From assembly GCF_016415625.1 (NCBI RefSeq), contig NZ_WBXP01000041.1, positions 1 through 33,929 of the forward strand: a stretch of 33,929 nt of DNA, read 5' to 3'. Under the pieces are notes generated by a model. That model was not told the origin of the DNA. It saw only the letters and a list, made by a program, of their open reading frames with translations, and ran no database searches. This document shows, piece by piece, positions 7,066 to 15,737 of the stretch. Both the position numbers and the translations under genes were made by a program. The stretch comes from Shimwellia pseudoproteus (GTDB lineage Bacteria; Pseudomonadota; Gammaproteobacteria; Enterobacterales; Enterobacteriaceae). How positions within the stretch are numbered: the stretch's first letter is position 1; each line of letters begins with the position of its first letter.

Positions 7066-8625
7066 ATGAATACGCTAACAAGGACATCTCAGGGGGAAGG
7101 CCGCCTGATGACGGGTTTTCTCAATGCCATTGAGCGAGCCGGTAACCGCCTTCCTGAACCTGCACTGATCTTTTTCTATTTTTTACTGATTGTCATGGGG
7201 TTGTCCGCCATCCTGTCAACGCTGGACTTTTCCGTCGTCAACCCCGTCACCCGCCAGACTATCGAGGTTAACAACCTGCTGGCCCCCGCCGCATTAACCC
7301 ACACCCTCTCGACGATGGTAACAACATTTACCGGGTTTGCCCCACTGGGCATCGTGCTGGTAGCGATGCTCGGGGTCGGCGTTGCTGAGCGCTCAGGCTT
7401 TATTAATATCGCCCTGAAAAAAATGCTCCGGGTTACGCCCAAACGCCTGCTCACCCCGATCCTTATCTTCGTTGCTATGTTCAGCCATGTCGCCGCCGAT
7501 GCCGGTTATGTGCTGGTTATTCCGCTCGGGGCGATTATTTTTATGTCTGCCGGACGCCACCCTCTGGTCGGGATCGCCGCCGCATTTGCCGGGGTATCCG
7601 GCGGGTTTGCCGCCAATATGGTCCCCACCGGGAATGATGCCCTGTTGCAGGGGTTTACCCAGGCCGCCGCCCAGTTACTGGACAGCAGCTATACCGTGAA
7701 CACCCTGTGTAATTTGTTCTTCGGCATTGCGTCTTCGGTATTGATAACCCTGGTCGGGTGGTGGGTTACCGAGCGGATTGTCGAGCCGCGGATCAGTAAG
7801 ATGGCTATCGATGGTGATTATTCCCATCAGGAAGATATGTCCCGCTATAGCGAGAAAGAGAGCCGCGCCTTTAACCGCGCCAGCCTGGTGATGATCGCTG
7901 GGCTGGGCCTGTTAGCGGCCCTGGCGCTGCCGGAAAATTCCCTGCTGCGCGGCAGCGACGGCACGCTGACCAGCTACAGTGCTCCGATTATGCAGTCCAT
8001 CGTGCCGCTGATTTTCCTGATTTTTATCATCCCGGGAATTGTGTATGGTCGTCTGTCCGGCAGCTTTCAGAACGGTAAAGACGTGATTGCCGCCATGGGC
8101 GATGCCATGAGCAAAATGGGATCCTATATGGTGATGGCGTTCTTCTGCGCCATGTTCATTAAAGCATTTAGCGACTCAAATATCGGTACGCTGGTTGCCC
8201 TGATCGGGGCCGATGGCCTGAAAGCCATGGCGCTGCCCGGGGAAGTGACCATTATTGGCATGATCTTGCTCACGGCCGTCGTCAATCTGCTGATCGGCTC
8301 GGCCTCTGCTAAGTGGGCGCTACTCTCCCCAATCATGGTGCCGATGCTGATGGCGGTAGGGATCTCGCCTGAACTGACCCAGGCCGCATTCCGCATTGGT
8401 GACTCATGCACCAACATCATCACCCCAATGATGGTGTTCTTCCCGCTGGTCGTGGTCTATTGCCAGCGCTACGTCAAATCCGGTGGGGTTGGCACCCTGG
8501 TGTCGATGATGATGCCCTACTCCATCGCATTCTTTATCGCCTGGACACTGTTCCTGCTGGCATGGTGGGGGCTGGGTATGCCGCTGGGCCTGGCGGCCCC
8601 TTACAGCTGGTCCGCCGCAGGCTAA
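7066..8625 (+). CDS. abgT: AbgT-family p-aminobenzoyl-glutamate transporter
   Basis: 519 residues (E. coli AbgT 508), a polytopic inner-membrane protein with about a dozen hydrophobic segments. Family signatures include LPEPALIFFYFLL near residue 30, GFAPLGIVLVAMLGVGVAERSG near 90-115, AADAGYVLVIPLGA, GNDALLQG, and the later NLLIGSASAKWALLSPI and GDSCTNIITPMM re-entrant motifs. AbgT takes up p-aminobenzoyl-glutamate, a folate breakdown product; some homologues export sulfonamides. In E. coli it belongs to abgABT, but neither hydrolase subunit is beside it here, so the substrate assignment rests on homology alone. Good ribosome sites precede the ATG. A 10-bp stem-loop (8651-8674) follows the stop. 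Confidence 0.85.
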   Translation: MNTLTRTSQGEGRLMTGFLNAIERAGNRLPEPALIFFYFLLIVMGLSAILSTLDFSVVNPVTRQTIEVNNLLAPAALTHTLSTMVTTFTGFAPLGIVLVAMLGVGVAERSGFINIALKKMLRVTPKRLLTPILIFVAMFSHVAADAGYVLVIPLGAIIFMSAGRHPLVGIAAAFAGVSGGFAANMVPTGNDALLQGFTQAAAQLLDSSYTVNTLCNLFFGIASSVLITLVGWWVTERIVEPRISKMAIDGDYSHQEDMSRYSEKESRAFNRASLVMIAGLGLLAALALPENSLLRGSDGTLTSYSAPIMQSIVPLIFLIFIIPGIVYGRLSGSFQNGKDVIAAMGDAMSKMGSYMVMAFFCAMFIKAFSDSNIGTLVALIGADGLKAMALPGEVTIIGMILLTAVVNLLIGSASAKWALLSPIMVPMLMAVGISPELTQAAFRIGDSCTNIITPMMVFFPLVVVYCQRYVKSGGVGTLVSMMMPYSIAFFIAWTLFLLAWWGLGMPLGLAAPYSWSAAG

Positions 8626-8650
8626 GACACGTAGTGCACCCGTCACGCAA

Positions 8651-8674
8651 CAGCACAGGGGCCACCCTGTGCTG
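8651..8674 (+). other. Stem-loop after abgT
   Basis: CAGCACAGGG pairs perfectly with CCCTGTGCTG around GCCA. There is no T-tract, so it is either a weak terminator or a 3'-end stabilising hairpin. Confidence 0.5.
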
Positions 8675-8773
8675 TGCGGTCAGCTAACCCGCGAAAGATC
8701 ATACTAAGGTATGAGCCTTTTTCAGCCGGGCCACCGTATACTGTTACGAGGTAATAATATAAAAAAGTCATGC

Positions 8774-8819
8774 GGTTACCGATGACGTAACCCTGTGCAA
8801 TTCACACAAATTGGTAACC
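8774..8819. repeat. Clustered GGTTACC/GGTAACC motifs upstream of the small secreted-protein gene
   Basis: GGTTACC at 8774-8780, GTAACC at 8787-8792 (an inverted partner with a 7-nt spacer) and GGTAACC at 8813-8819, the reverse complement of the first. Three copies in 46 bp, about 90-135 bp before the start at 8909, could be operator half-sites. No regulator is known. Confidence 0.35.
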
Positions 8820-8908
8820 ATTTATCACACCACCTCCGCACCGGGATTTTCTCTGTTCAAAGAGGCGTGGCAATACCTGAAGTACGCTGATTTAACCGAG
8901 GTGAGAAA

Positions 8909-9136
8909 ATGAAATCATATTGGGGTGTATTAATCGCAGCTTGTTGTATTGCACCTTGCTATGCCCAGCAATCCGATATAACAAAAGACACCGCAAATAA
9001 CGCGGTTCCTTCTTCTCTTATGACCCAGCAGCATGCCCAGACCAATAAAGGCAACACGGTACAATACAATACGTCGTGTTTTTCCTTTTTTAATACCGAC
9101 CGTAACCCAGGGGTGAACTGTGTCCCGGATTATTAG
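8909..9136 (+). CDS. Small secreted protein of unknown function
   Basis: 75 residues. A typical signal peptide (hydrophobic GVLIAACCIA, cleavage after CYA at about residue 19) is followed by a polar mature part of about 56 residues rich in Asn, Gln, Thr and Ser. Two mature cysteines (C57 and C71) could form a disulfide in the periplasm. I do not recognise the family. It is called as a gene because of the clear signal peptide and the strong ribosome site GAGGTGAGAAA before the ATG. It stands alone, flanked upstream by repeated GGTTACC motifs and downstream by a strong hairpin (9183-9205). Confidence 0.65.
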   Translation: MKSYWGVLIAACCIAPCYAQQSDITKDTANNAVPSSLMTQQHAQTNKGNTVQYNTSCFSFFNTDRNPGVNCVPDY

Positions 9137-9182
9137 TGCTTCTCACCGCTAATTTTCCAACGCACGGCCAACGCACGGCCAG

Positions 9183-9205
9183 GAACCAGGGGGCCCCCCT
9201 GGTTC
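9183..9205. other. Near-perfect GC-rich palindromic hairpin
   Basis: GAACCAGGG pairs with CCCTGGTTC, extending to a 10-bp stem with a tiny loop. It lies between the convergent small secreted-protein gene and nudK. Neither side has a T-tract. Just before it, CCAACGCACGG is repeated twice in tandem (about 9158-9179). Confidence 0.5.
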
Positions 9206-9223
9206 GTCGGGCAATGGATTCAT

Positions 9224-9832
9224 TTATGCTGGCCGGCAAATACCTTTAATCACCAGATGCTGGATCAGAATAATGGTTTTGGCATCAATAATCCGGCCAT
9301 CGTCAATCATCGCCAGCGCTTCTGCCATTGGCACCTCCAGCACCCGGATATCTTCGCCCTCTTCTTCCAGGCCGCCGCCGTTATGCAGGCGCATCTCTGC
9401 GGTATAAGGGGCGATAAAAAAATGCAGCCGCTCAGTCACCGACCCCGGGCTCATAAAAATCTCACCGATGTGGGTCACGTCGCCAATCCGAAATCCGGTC
9501 TCTTCCTCCACTTCCCGGATGATGGTCTCGCTGGGGTTATGTTTATCCAGCAAACCGGCACAGGCTTCGATCAGTTCATGGTTATGGCCGGTCAGATAGG
9601 CCGGCATTCTGAACTGGCTGGTTAAAATAATCGTGTTGTGGTGCTGGTTATACAGCAGAATCGTCGCGCCGTGCCCCCGATCATACGCCTCCCGGGTAAC
9701 CTGCTGCCGGGTACCGTCATTACGGGTGTAGGTCATATCATATTTGGTCAGCGTTCCCCAGTCATCCGCCAGAATCTGGCAACCATTAATCGTGGCCTGG
9801 GTTTTAGCAGGCGAGAATGCGGGATTTGGCAT
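9224..9832 (-). CDS. nudK: Nudix hydrolase, GDP-mannose pyrophosphatase type
   Basis: 202 residues (E. coli NudK about 191). NudK hydrolyses GDP-mannose and related nucleotide sugars to GMP and sugar phosphate. The similarity runs throughout: REAYDRGHGATILLYN, then ELIEACAGLLD, the Nudix core REVEEETGF (about residues 105-113), the MSPGSVTERLHFFIA loop that follows the box in this subfamily, and a C-terminal EDIRVLEVPMAEAL. The glutamate expected at the first half of the Nudix box is not obvious (GLLDKHNPSE), so the metal-site geometry deserves checking. AGGAA precedes the ATG. In E. coli nudK lies elsewhere, so this position reflects rearrangement. Confidence 0.82.
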   Translation of the reverse strand: MPNPAFSPAKTQATINGCQILADDWGTLTKYDMTYTRNDGTRQQVTREAYDRGHGATILLYNQHHNTIILTSQFRMPAYLTGHNHELIEACAGLLDKHNPSETIIREVEEETGFRIGDVTHIGEIFMSPGSVTERLHFFIAPYTAEMRLHNGGGLEEEGEDIRVLEVPMAEALAMIDDGRIIDAKTIILIQHLVIKGICRPA

Positions 9833-10298
9833 AATATATTCCTGTTTGTTATGTTTTTATCGGCGCCAATGAACGCCCGGGCAGTGTATTTATAAAATGG
9901 AAATACCAACATAGCATCGCGCAGGTGATGACAACAGTGTTATTGCCCGTCACCCGCCGGCAGGGATAGTGATGAAAAACAAAGGGAAGGCTATCTTATG
10001 GGGTAAAAAGCTAACGTCCCCGGGATAATGCGGTGAATTACCACTACAATAATTTAATTAACCAGATGATCGTCCTGGTCGCTATTTCCGGTGGCACTTT
10101 CCACAATCCTCCGTCATTATCATTGGCGTGAATAATCGCGTTATTTAATACCGAAAATCACGGATATATCCGCCGCTTATTTCTGGGAAAAACAATTATT
10201 ATTTTATGGTGGCCAGTCGGTAGCGTCATGGCTGGTGCGCATTCACACATATTTTCTGCCAATAACCCGGTTATTTCCTTATTTCACTGGAGGTGCTC
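9833..10298. other. Intergenic region between nudK and the LysE-type gene
   Basis: 466 bp upstream of two divergent genes, AT-rich for this window. It must hold both promoters, but no confident -35/-10 pair or named operator was found. The last bases carry the GGAGG ribosome site of the exporter. Confidence 0.4.
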
Positions 10299-10943
10299 GT
10301 GCTGGATATTACCCATTTTGGGCTTTTTGCGTTATCAGTGCTGCTGTTATCTATCACCCCCGGCCCCGATATGGCGTATGTGGTTGGCCAGAGCGTGGTA
10401 AATGGCCGCCGCGCCGGGCTGATTTCTGCCACCGGAGTGGCCATCGGCAGTTGTACCCATGCGGTTGCCAGTGCCATTGGATTAACCGCGCTGATCACCG
10501 CCTCACCGCTGATGTTCGCGATTGTTAAATATCTCGGGGTGGCATATCTTATCTATCTCGGCGGCAGGATGTTACTGGCAACCTTTGGTAGCCCAAATAC
10601 CGCTGCCAGTGAAACCCCCGCGATTAAACCCCAGGCACGGCCGGGTAGTTTGCTGTCAAAAGGGTTTATTACCACCCTGACCAACCCCAAAGTGCTGCTC
10701 TTTTTTATCTCCTTCTTCCCCCAGTTTGTAATGCCCAACGGGGAACACCACGCCCTCTCCTTCCTGGTACTCGGGCTGACTTATGCCTTGATTGCCTTTA
10801 TGACCGACGCCACCTTTGCGCTACTGGCGGGCAGTGCCGCCGGTGCCGTGTCACAAAACCGCCGGTTGCAGAAGTGCCTTGACCGGATAGTGGGCACTAC
10901 GTTTATTGCCCTCGGGATCCGCTTAGCGCTGACGCGCCGTTAA
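10299..10943 (+). CDS. LysE/RhtB-family amino-acid exporter
   Basis: 214 residues, six predicted membrane segments. The N-terminal family motif is clear: SITPGPDMAYVVGQSVVNGRRAG (about residues 18-40), followed by GVAIGSCTHA and YLGVAYLIYLGGRML. A cytoplasmic loop precedes GFITTLTNPKVLLFFISFFPQF, the second hallmark of the family. Members export small amino acids or lactones; the substrate cannot be told from sequence. GTG at 10299 was chosen because GGAGG ends five bases before it; the alternative GTG at 10293 would overlap its own ribosome site. A strong terminator follows, so it is a single-gene unit. Confidence 0.85.
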   Translation: MLDITHFGLFALSVLLLSITPGPDMAYVVGQSVVNGRRAGLISATGVAIGSCTHAVASAIGLTALITASPLMFAIVKYLGVAYLIYLGGRMLLATFGSPNTAASETPAIKPQARPGSLLSKGFITTLTNPKVLLFFISFFPQFVMPNGEHHALSFLVLGLTYALIAFMTDATFALLAGSAAGAVSQNRRLQKCLDRIVGTTFIALGIRLALTRR

Positions 10944-10978
10944 CCTACGGGCACTAAAACCTGCCGCAGAATAACGTC

Positions 10979-11011
10979 CCCCGCCGGTGTTGCCAGGCGG
11001 GGTGGTTTTTT
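10979..11011 (+). terminator. Terminator of the LysE-type gene
   Basis: CCCCGCC (10979-10985) pairs with GGCGGGG (10996-11002), followed by a T6 run at 11006-11011. Confidence 0.85.
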
Positions 11012-11094
11012 GTTGCGGTTATGCACGGTTGCGGAGCCGGGCGCCAATTAAAAATAAAAGTATGTTGTAACTAATGACAGTGTTTTTCAGCAAT

Positions 11095-11122
11095 AAAACC
11101 GCAAGCCGTGGTACCCCACGGC
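11095..11122 (-). terminator. Probable terminator of the mhp operon
   Basis: GCCGTGG (11105-11111) pairs with CCACGGC (11116-11122) around TACC. On the minus strand it is followed by TTGCGGTTTT. It begins 9 bp after the mhpE stop. Confidence 0.65.
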
Positions 11123-11130
11123 CCGGAACA

Positions 11131-12141
11131 TCAGCGACGGGCCAGATCCAGCGCCACATCGACAATCATATCCTCCTGGCCGCCGACCATACGGCGCTTA
11201 CCCAGCTCCACCAGAATATCCACAGTACTGAGGCCGTAGCGGGCCGCCGCCACTTCCGCATGGCGCAGAAAGCTGGAGTATACCCCGGCGTACCCGAGGG
11301 CCAGCGTCTCGCGATCCACCCGTACCGGGCGATCCTGCAACGGCCGCACTAACTCATCGGCGGCATTCATCAGGCGGTACAAATCACAGCCGTGCTGCCA
11401 GCCGCACTTCTCTGCCGCGGCAATAAACACCTCCAGTGGCGCATTACCGGCCCCGGCCCCCATTCCCGCCAGGCTGGCGTCAATCCGGTCACAGCCCTCT
11501 TCCACCGCCACCATGGAGTTCGCCACCCCGAGGCTCAAATTATGGTGGGCGTGCATCCCGGTCTGGGTTTCGGGTTTAAGCACCGCTTTCAGGGCCCGGA
11601 ACCGGGCGCGGATATCGTCCATATTCATCGCACCGCCAGAGTCCACCACATACACACAGGTGGCCCCGTAGGACTCCATCAGTTTGGCCTGGCGGGCAAG
11701 ATTTTCCGGGCAGGTCAGATGGCTCATCATCAGGAAGCCAACCGTGTCCATACCCAGCTCCCGGGCGAAGGCGATATGCTGTTTCGAGACATCCGCCTCG
11801 GTGCAGTGGGTTGCCACCCGCACAATCCGCGCCCCGGCGTGATAGGCGTTTTTCAGATCGTGAAGAGTACCAATGCCCGGGATTAACAGGGTGGCAATCC
11901 GGGCGTGTTTCACCACATCGGCCGCGGCGGCAATCCATTCAATATCCGTATGGGCACCAAAACCGTAGTTAACGCTGGAGCCCTGCAAGCCGTCACCGTG
12001 GGCCACTTCGATGGAGTCCACCCGGGCATCATCCAGCGCCCGGGCAATCTGCTGAACCGCGTCGATACTGTACTGGTGGCGAATGGCGTGCATCCCGTCA
12101 CGCAGGGTGACATCGGAAATAAAGAGTTTTTTACCGTTCAT
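11131..12141 (-). CDS. mhpE: 4-hydroxy-2-oxovalerate aldolase
   Basis: Class II, divalent-metal aldolase that splits 4-hydroxy-2-oxopentanoate into pyruvate and acetaldehyde. It is the penultimate step of the mhp pathway. 336 residues (E. coli 337). The HMG-CoA-lyase-like barrel shows TLRDGMHA with R14, metal ligand D15 and catalytic H18, and the metal ligands H197 and H199 in GMHAHHN. The C-terminal domain that contacts the dehydrogenase is complete. Its ATG overlaps the mhpF stop by 4 bp, which suits the MhpE-MhpF complex that channels acetaldehyde. It is the last gene of the operon; mhpT, which follows in E. coli, is missing and a hairpin terminator comes instead. Confidence 0.95.
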   Translation of the reverse strand: MNGKKLFISDVTLRDGMHAIRHQYSIDAVQQIARALDDARVDSIEVAHGDGLQGSSVNYGFGAHTDIEWIAAAADVVKHARIATLLIPGIGTLHDLKNAYHAGARIVRVATHCTEADVSKQHIAFARELGMDTVGFLMMSHLTCPENLARQAKLMESYGATCVYVVDSGGAMNMDDIRARFRALKAVLKPETQTGMHAHHNLSLGVANSMVAVEEGCDRIDASLAGMGAGAGNAPLEVFIAAAEKCGWQHGCDLYRLMNAADELVRPLQDRPVRVDRETLALGYAGVYSSFLRHAEVAAARYGLSTVDILVELGKRRMVGGQEDMIVDVALDLARR

Positions 12142-13088
12142 ACTGTTGCTCCTGCTGGATGGCTGAAGGATTGCGCCATTTTCTCCGCCGTCGCCAGGGC
12201 CGCAGAGGTCATAATATCGAGGTTACCGGCATAAGCAGGCAGGTCGTGCGCCGCCCCTTCCACTTCGAGGAAGATGGTGGTTTTCAGGCCAGAGAAGCGC
12301 CCCACCCCCGGCAAATACAGCGGGTTATCATCGGGGATCACCTCGAACTGCACCTGCTGTTTCAGGCGGTACCCCGGAACATATGCCTGCACATCCGCGG
12401 CCATTTGGGTGATAGACGCGTCGATCTCTGCCTCGCTGGCGGCGTCGCTCAGCACATACACCGTGTCGCGCATCATCAGCGGCGGCTCTGCCGGGTTGAG
12501 GATAATAATCGCTTTGCCTTTTTGCGCCCCACCCACCGCCTCAATGGCCTGGGAGGTGGTTTCGGTAAATTCGTCAATATTGGCGCGGGTGCCCGGCCCG
12601 GCAGACAGGCTGGCAATAGAGGCGACAATTTCCGCATAGCGCACGTTGGTCACCCGGGATACGGCCGCCACCATCGGTATTGTTGCCTGGCCACCACAGG
12701 TCACCATATTGACATTGCCCTGGTGCAGGTGGTTATCAAGGTTCACCACCGGCACACAGTAAGGCCCAATGGCGGCCGGGGTCAGGTCGATCACCCGGAT
12801 CCCCGGTTTGGCCGCCCGCAGGGCTTGATCGTTTTTCAGGTGCGCGGCGGCACTGGTGGCATCAAACACAAAATCAATGTCGGCAAATTCCGGCATGGCG
12901 ATAAGCCCATCAACCCCGTGGTGGGTGGTGGCAACCCCCATCCGGCGGGCCCGGGCCAGGCCGTCAGACGCGGGATCGATCCCCACCATCACGGCCATTT
13001 CCAGATGTTTTGCCTGGCGCTGGATCTTGATCATCAAGTCGGTACCGATATTGCCGGAGCCGATGATCGCCACTTTTTTATTAGCCAT
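12138..13088 (-). CDS. mhpF: Acetaldehyde dehydrogenase (acylating)
   Basis: Oxidises the acetaldehyde released by MhpE to acetyl-CoA with NAD and CoA. 316 residues, the same as E. coli. The N-terminal Rossmann motif is GSGNIG (about residues 10-15), and the catalytic cysteine is C131 in [19 protein letters not shown] and the [15 protein letters not shown] segment are typical of the family. The open frame continues far upstream, but the start at 13088 is fixed by AAGGAAC and by family length. It follows mhpD after 10 bp and overlaps mhpE by 4 bp. Confidence 0.95.
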   Translation of the reverse strand: MANKKVAIIGSGNIGTDLMIKIQRQAKHLEMAVMVGIDPASDGLARARRMGVATTHHGVDGLIAMPEFADIDFVFDATSAAAHLKNDQALRAAKPGIRVIDLTPAAIGPYCVPVVNLDNHLHQGNVNMVTCGGQATIPMVAAVSRVTNVRYAEIVASIASLSAGPGTRANIDEFTETTSQAIEAVGGAQKGKAIIILNPAEPPLMMRDTVYVLSDAASEAEIDASITQMAADVQAYVPGYRLKQQVQFEVIPDDNPLYLPGVGRFSGLKTTIFLEVEGAAHDLPAYAGNLDIMTSAALATAEKMAQSFSHPAGATV

Positions 13089-13098
13089 ACTCTGTTCC

Positions 13099-13899
13099 TT
13101 ATTGTTTGCTGTCTGCCGCGGCAGAGAACTGCACCGCCACGCTGCCAATACCGTCGATAGTGGCGGTAAAACTATCCCCGGCGTTGACCGTAACCATCGG
13201 TCCAAGCGCCCCGGTAAGCACCACATCCCCGGCCCGTAATGGCTCACCAAGGCTGGCCATTTTGCGCGCCAGCCAGACGGCAGCATTCAGCGGATGGCCA
13301 AGACATTCACTGCCGCGGCCCGTGGAAACCACCTCATGGTTGCGGCTCATCTGCATGGCGCAGTTTTTCAGATCCAGCCCGTCAATACGCCGGGCGGGGC
13401 TGCCCAGCACATACACCCCGCAGGAGGCGTTATCCGCCACGGTATCAACAAACGAAATTGACCAGTCGCCAATCCGGCTGCCCACCACTTCCAGGGCCGG
13501 GATCACCCACGCTACGGCGCTGTACAGCTCATCAAACGTGGTGTCCGCCGCCGGAAGATCGCGCTGCAGTACCAGGGCGATTTCGGCTTCAATACGCGGT
13601 TGCAGCACCCTGGAAAACGGGATAGTGGCGTTATCGCCATAACACATGTCGGCAAACAGCGTGCCGAAGTCCGGCTGATCGACCCCGAGCTGGGCCTGGA
13701 CTTTCGGGTGAGTGAGCCCCACTTTGCGCCCGACAATACGGGCGCCGTTTGCCACGGCGTGTTCTACGTTCAGGCGCTGAATGGCGTAGGCCGCCTCGCC
13801 ATTGCCTGTCCCAATAATGTCCCGCAGCGGCGCGATAGCCGCCCCCTGCTGCCGGGCCTGGCGCAGGCGGGCAGCCAGTTCATCAAGTGAATAGCGCAT
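13099..13899 (-). CDS. mhpD: 2-oxopent-4-enoate (2-hydroxypenta-2,4-dienoate) hydratase
   Basis: Adds water to 2-hydroxypenta-2,4-dienoate to give 4-hydroxy-2-oxopentanoate. 266 residues (E. coli 269). The fumarylacetoacetate-hydrolase-like metal site is present: two glutamates in RIEAEIAL (about 104 and 106) and a third in PALEVVGSR (about 137), with GRKVGLTH as the substrate loop. ATG at 13899 is preferred over the in-frame TTG three bases upstream because GGAG lies seven bases before the ATG. It sits between mhpC (12-bp gap) and mhpF (10-bp gap). Confidence 0.95.
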   Translation of the reverse strand: MRYSLDELAARLRQARQQGAAIAPLRDIIGTGNGEAAYAIQRLNVEHAVANGARIVGRKVGLTHPKVQAQLGVDQPDFGTLFADMCYGDNATIPFSRVLQPRIEAEIALVLQRDLPAADTTFDELYSAVAWVIPALEVVGSRIGDWSISFVDTVADNASCGVYVLGSPARRIDGLDLKNCAMQMSRNHEVVSTGRGSECLGHPLNAAVWLARKMASLGEPLRAGDVVLTGALGPMVTVNAGDSFTATIDGIGSVAVQFSAAADSKQ

Positions 13900-13911
13900 C
13901 AAGGTTCTCCG

Positions 13912-14775
13912 TTAGCGGTTGAGGAAGTCCAGCACCAGCTGGTTAAAGGCATCGGCGTGCTCCCACTGGGCCCAGTGCCCGCAGTCGCGGTAAATATGCA
14001 GTTGCGACCCGGCAATCCCCGCCAGCAGGCGCAGGCCGGTGTCCATCGGCACAAAGCGGTCGTTACGGCCCCAGACAATCAACGTCGGGGCGGTTATCTC
14101 CCCTAAACGCGGGCTGAAGTCGGGGAATTGTTTGGGGTTTAGTTCGCTACTTTTGACGAAATTTTCCAGATGATCGCGCCGGGAGAGCATATTTTCGAGC
14201 CGTGCCTGGAACAGGGACTCGGTCAGATCACTCGGGTCGTAAACAAAAATGTTCATCATCTTTTTGAGGTTGTCGATGGTCGGCGCCCGGTACAGCCCCT
14301 GGAGCAGTTTGATGCCTTCCGTCGGCATTGGGGTGAACAGGCTCATCCCGCCGGTACCGCCGCCCATCAGCACCAGTTTGCCCACCCGCGCAGGCCAGCT
14401 CAGGGTGAATGCCACCGCACTGTGGCCCCCCATAGAGTTCCCCAGCAGATGCACTTGCTGAATGTCGAGCGTATCCAGCACCCCTTTGAGAATGCGGGCG
14501 TTGAGATCGGCCCGGGAGCCGGTATTAACAATGCTGTCGCTTTTGCCCCACCCAGGGCAGTCCACCAGTAATACCCGGTAGCCCGCCGCCACCAGCGGGT
14601 CGATATTGCGGCTAAAGTTAGCCCAGCCGGTGGCCCCGGGCCCGGAACCGTGCAGCATTACCACGGTCTGGTCACCGTGACCGCAGTCGTTGTAATGAAT
14701 CTTAAGGGTGCTCCCCCCTTCCTGAATATCGACAAAATGGCTGGTACTGGCTTCTGTTATGCGTTGTTGTGTCAT
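13912..14775 (-). CDS. mhpC: 2-hydroxy-6-oxononadienedioate hydrolase (C-C bond hydrolase)
   Basis: Alpha/beta hydrolase that cleaves the ring-fission product to 2-hydroxypentadienoate and succinate (fumarate for the cinnamate branch). 287 residues (E. coli 288). The oxyanion loop is [14 protein letters not shown] (from residue 41), the nucleophile elbow is GNSMGG with S114, and the other triad members are D239 (GRNDRF) and H267 ([10 protein letters not shown]). R192, in the segment ARLENML, matches the arginine known to matter for substrate binding. The frame is open further upstream, but the start at 14775 has GGAG before it and matches family length. It follows mhpB after 14 bp. Confidence 0.95.
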   Translation of the reverse strand: MTQQRITEASTSHFVDIQEGGSTLKIHYNDCGHGDQTVVMLHGSGPGATGWANFSRNIDPLVAAGYRVLLVDCPGWGKSDSIVNTGSRADLNARILKGVLDTLDIQQVHLLGNSMGGHSAVAFTLSWPARVGKLVLMGGGTGGMSLFTPMPTEGIKLLQGLYRAPTIDNLKKMMNIFVYDPSDLTESLFQARLENMLSRRDHLENFVKSSELNPKQFPDFSPRLGEITAPTLIVWGRNDRFVPMDTGLRLLAGIAGSQLHIYRDCGHWAQWEHADAFNQLVLDFLNR

Positions 14776-14789
14776 GTTCTGGTCTCCGG

Positions 14790-15737
14790 TTAACGGTTTT
14801 TTGGCCCGGCGCTTAGGGAGCCGAACCCGGCAATCCATTCGGGGATTGGCCGATAGTAGCGGGCCTCGCTCTGCCAGGGCCCCCAGGCAGAAAGGGCGGC
14901 AAAGGCCGCAACCCAGGTTTTAATTTCATGGGCGGATTTGCCGGCAACGGCAGAAAGCGCCGCATTGCTCATGGTGTCCAGCTCTGCCAGGCGGCCCTGC
15001 TCCAGCAGAGTAATAAACTGGTTGTCCCATTCCGGGTTCAGCGGGTGCAGGCTGTGCTGATCTTCCACAAAACGGCGGGCGGCACTGATGGTGCGCGCCT
15101 GGCGCTGCTGGCGTTCGTCGGCCGGTAACTGCTTACCGCCCCCCAGTAGCCGCTGGCGCATATGATCCGTGGCGGTGGCCAGCTCCGGCACCGGCGGCTG
15201 GTGAGAAATCCCCCCCGAGGCGAGGATCAGCACCCGTTTATCCAGCCGCCGGACAAACCGCCCGATGGCCTCCCCGAGCAATCTGGCGCGCCGGAACCCC
15301 GGCAGCGGTACCGCCACCCCGTTGATAAACACCGGCAGTACCGGCACCTTATCCAGCCCGCCGAGTAACAACTCCAGCGGCTGAGCAAACCCGTGATCCA
15401 CCTGCATACAGTAAGAGACGGCGAGATCGATACCCTCGTCCATTACCGCGCTGGCGCAGGCTTCCGCCAGTTCCGCCGGGACCGGGATCTCCCCGGCGAG
15501 GCTGTGAAAATCACCGATGGCGCTACACGCCATGCCGAGGCAAAACGGCGGCATCGTGTCATAGAAGAAGCCGTTGTAATGGTCCGGCGCGAACAGAACC
15601 ACCAGTTGCGGATCAAAGTCAGCAATCCGCCCCCGGGCGGCGGCGATAACGCTGTCAACTTCATCCAGTACCGCCGGGGCCGGGTCGACATAGCCCACCA
15701 GAGGAGTGTGGGACAAACAGTGCAGATAGGCGCTCAT
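14790..15737 (-). CDS. mhpB: 2,3-dihydroxyphenylpropionate 1,2-dioxygenase (extradiol)
   Basis: Fe(II) ring-cleaving dioxygenase of the LigB class, acting on 2,3-dihydroxyphenylpropionate and 2,3-dihydroxycinnamate, the point where the hca and mhp branches join. 315 residues (E. coli 314). The catalytic histidines known in the E. coli enzyme are here at the same numbers: H115 (QVDHGFAQP) and H179 (SGGISHQPP). [11 protein letters not shown] supplies the metal-site N-terminal segment. The start at 15737 shares one base with the mhpA stop (TGATG), so translation of the two is probably coupled. Confidence 0.95.
   Translation of the reverse strand: MSAYLHCLSHTPLVGYVDPAPAVLDEVDSVIAAARGRIADFDPQLVVLFAPDHYNGFFYDTMPPFCLGMACSAIGDFHSLAGEIPVPAELAEACASAVMDEGIDLAVSYCMQVDHGFAQPLELLLGGLDKVPVLPVFINGVAVPLPGFRRARLLGEAIGRFVRRLDKRVLILASGGISHQPPVPELATATDHMRQRLLGGGKQLPADERQQRQARTISAARRFVEDQHSLHPLNPEWDNQFITLLEQGRLAELDTMSNAALSAVAGKSAHEIKTWVAAFAALSAWGPWQSEARYYRPIPEWIAGFGSLSAGPKNR

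Noticed and set aside
8793..8807. CTGTGCAATTCACAC as a CRP site upstream of the small secreted-protein gene
   Set aside because: The spacing between the TGTG and CACA halves is five instead of eight bases.
12159..13160. Long rightward open frame (333 codons) opposite mhpF
   Set aside because: Antisense shadow of a well-conserved gene in GC-rich DNA; composition rich in His, Arg and Gly, no family resemblance, no ribosome site.
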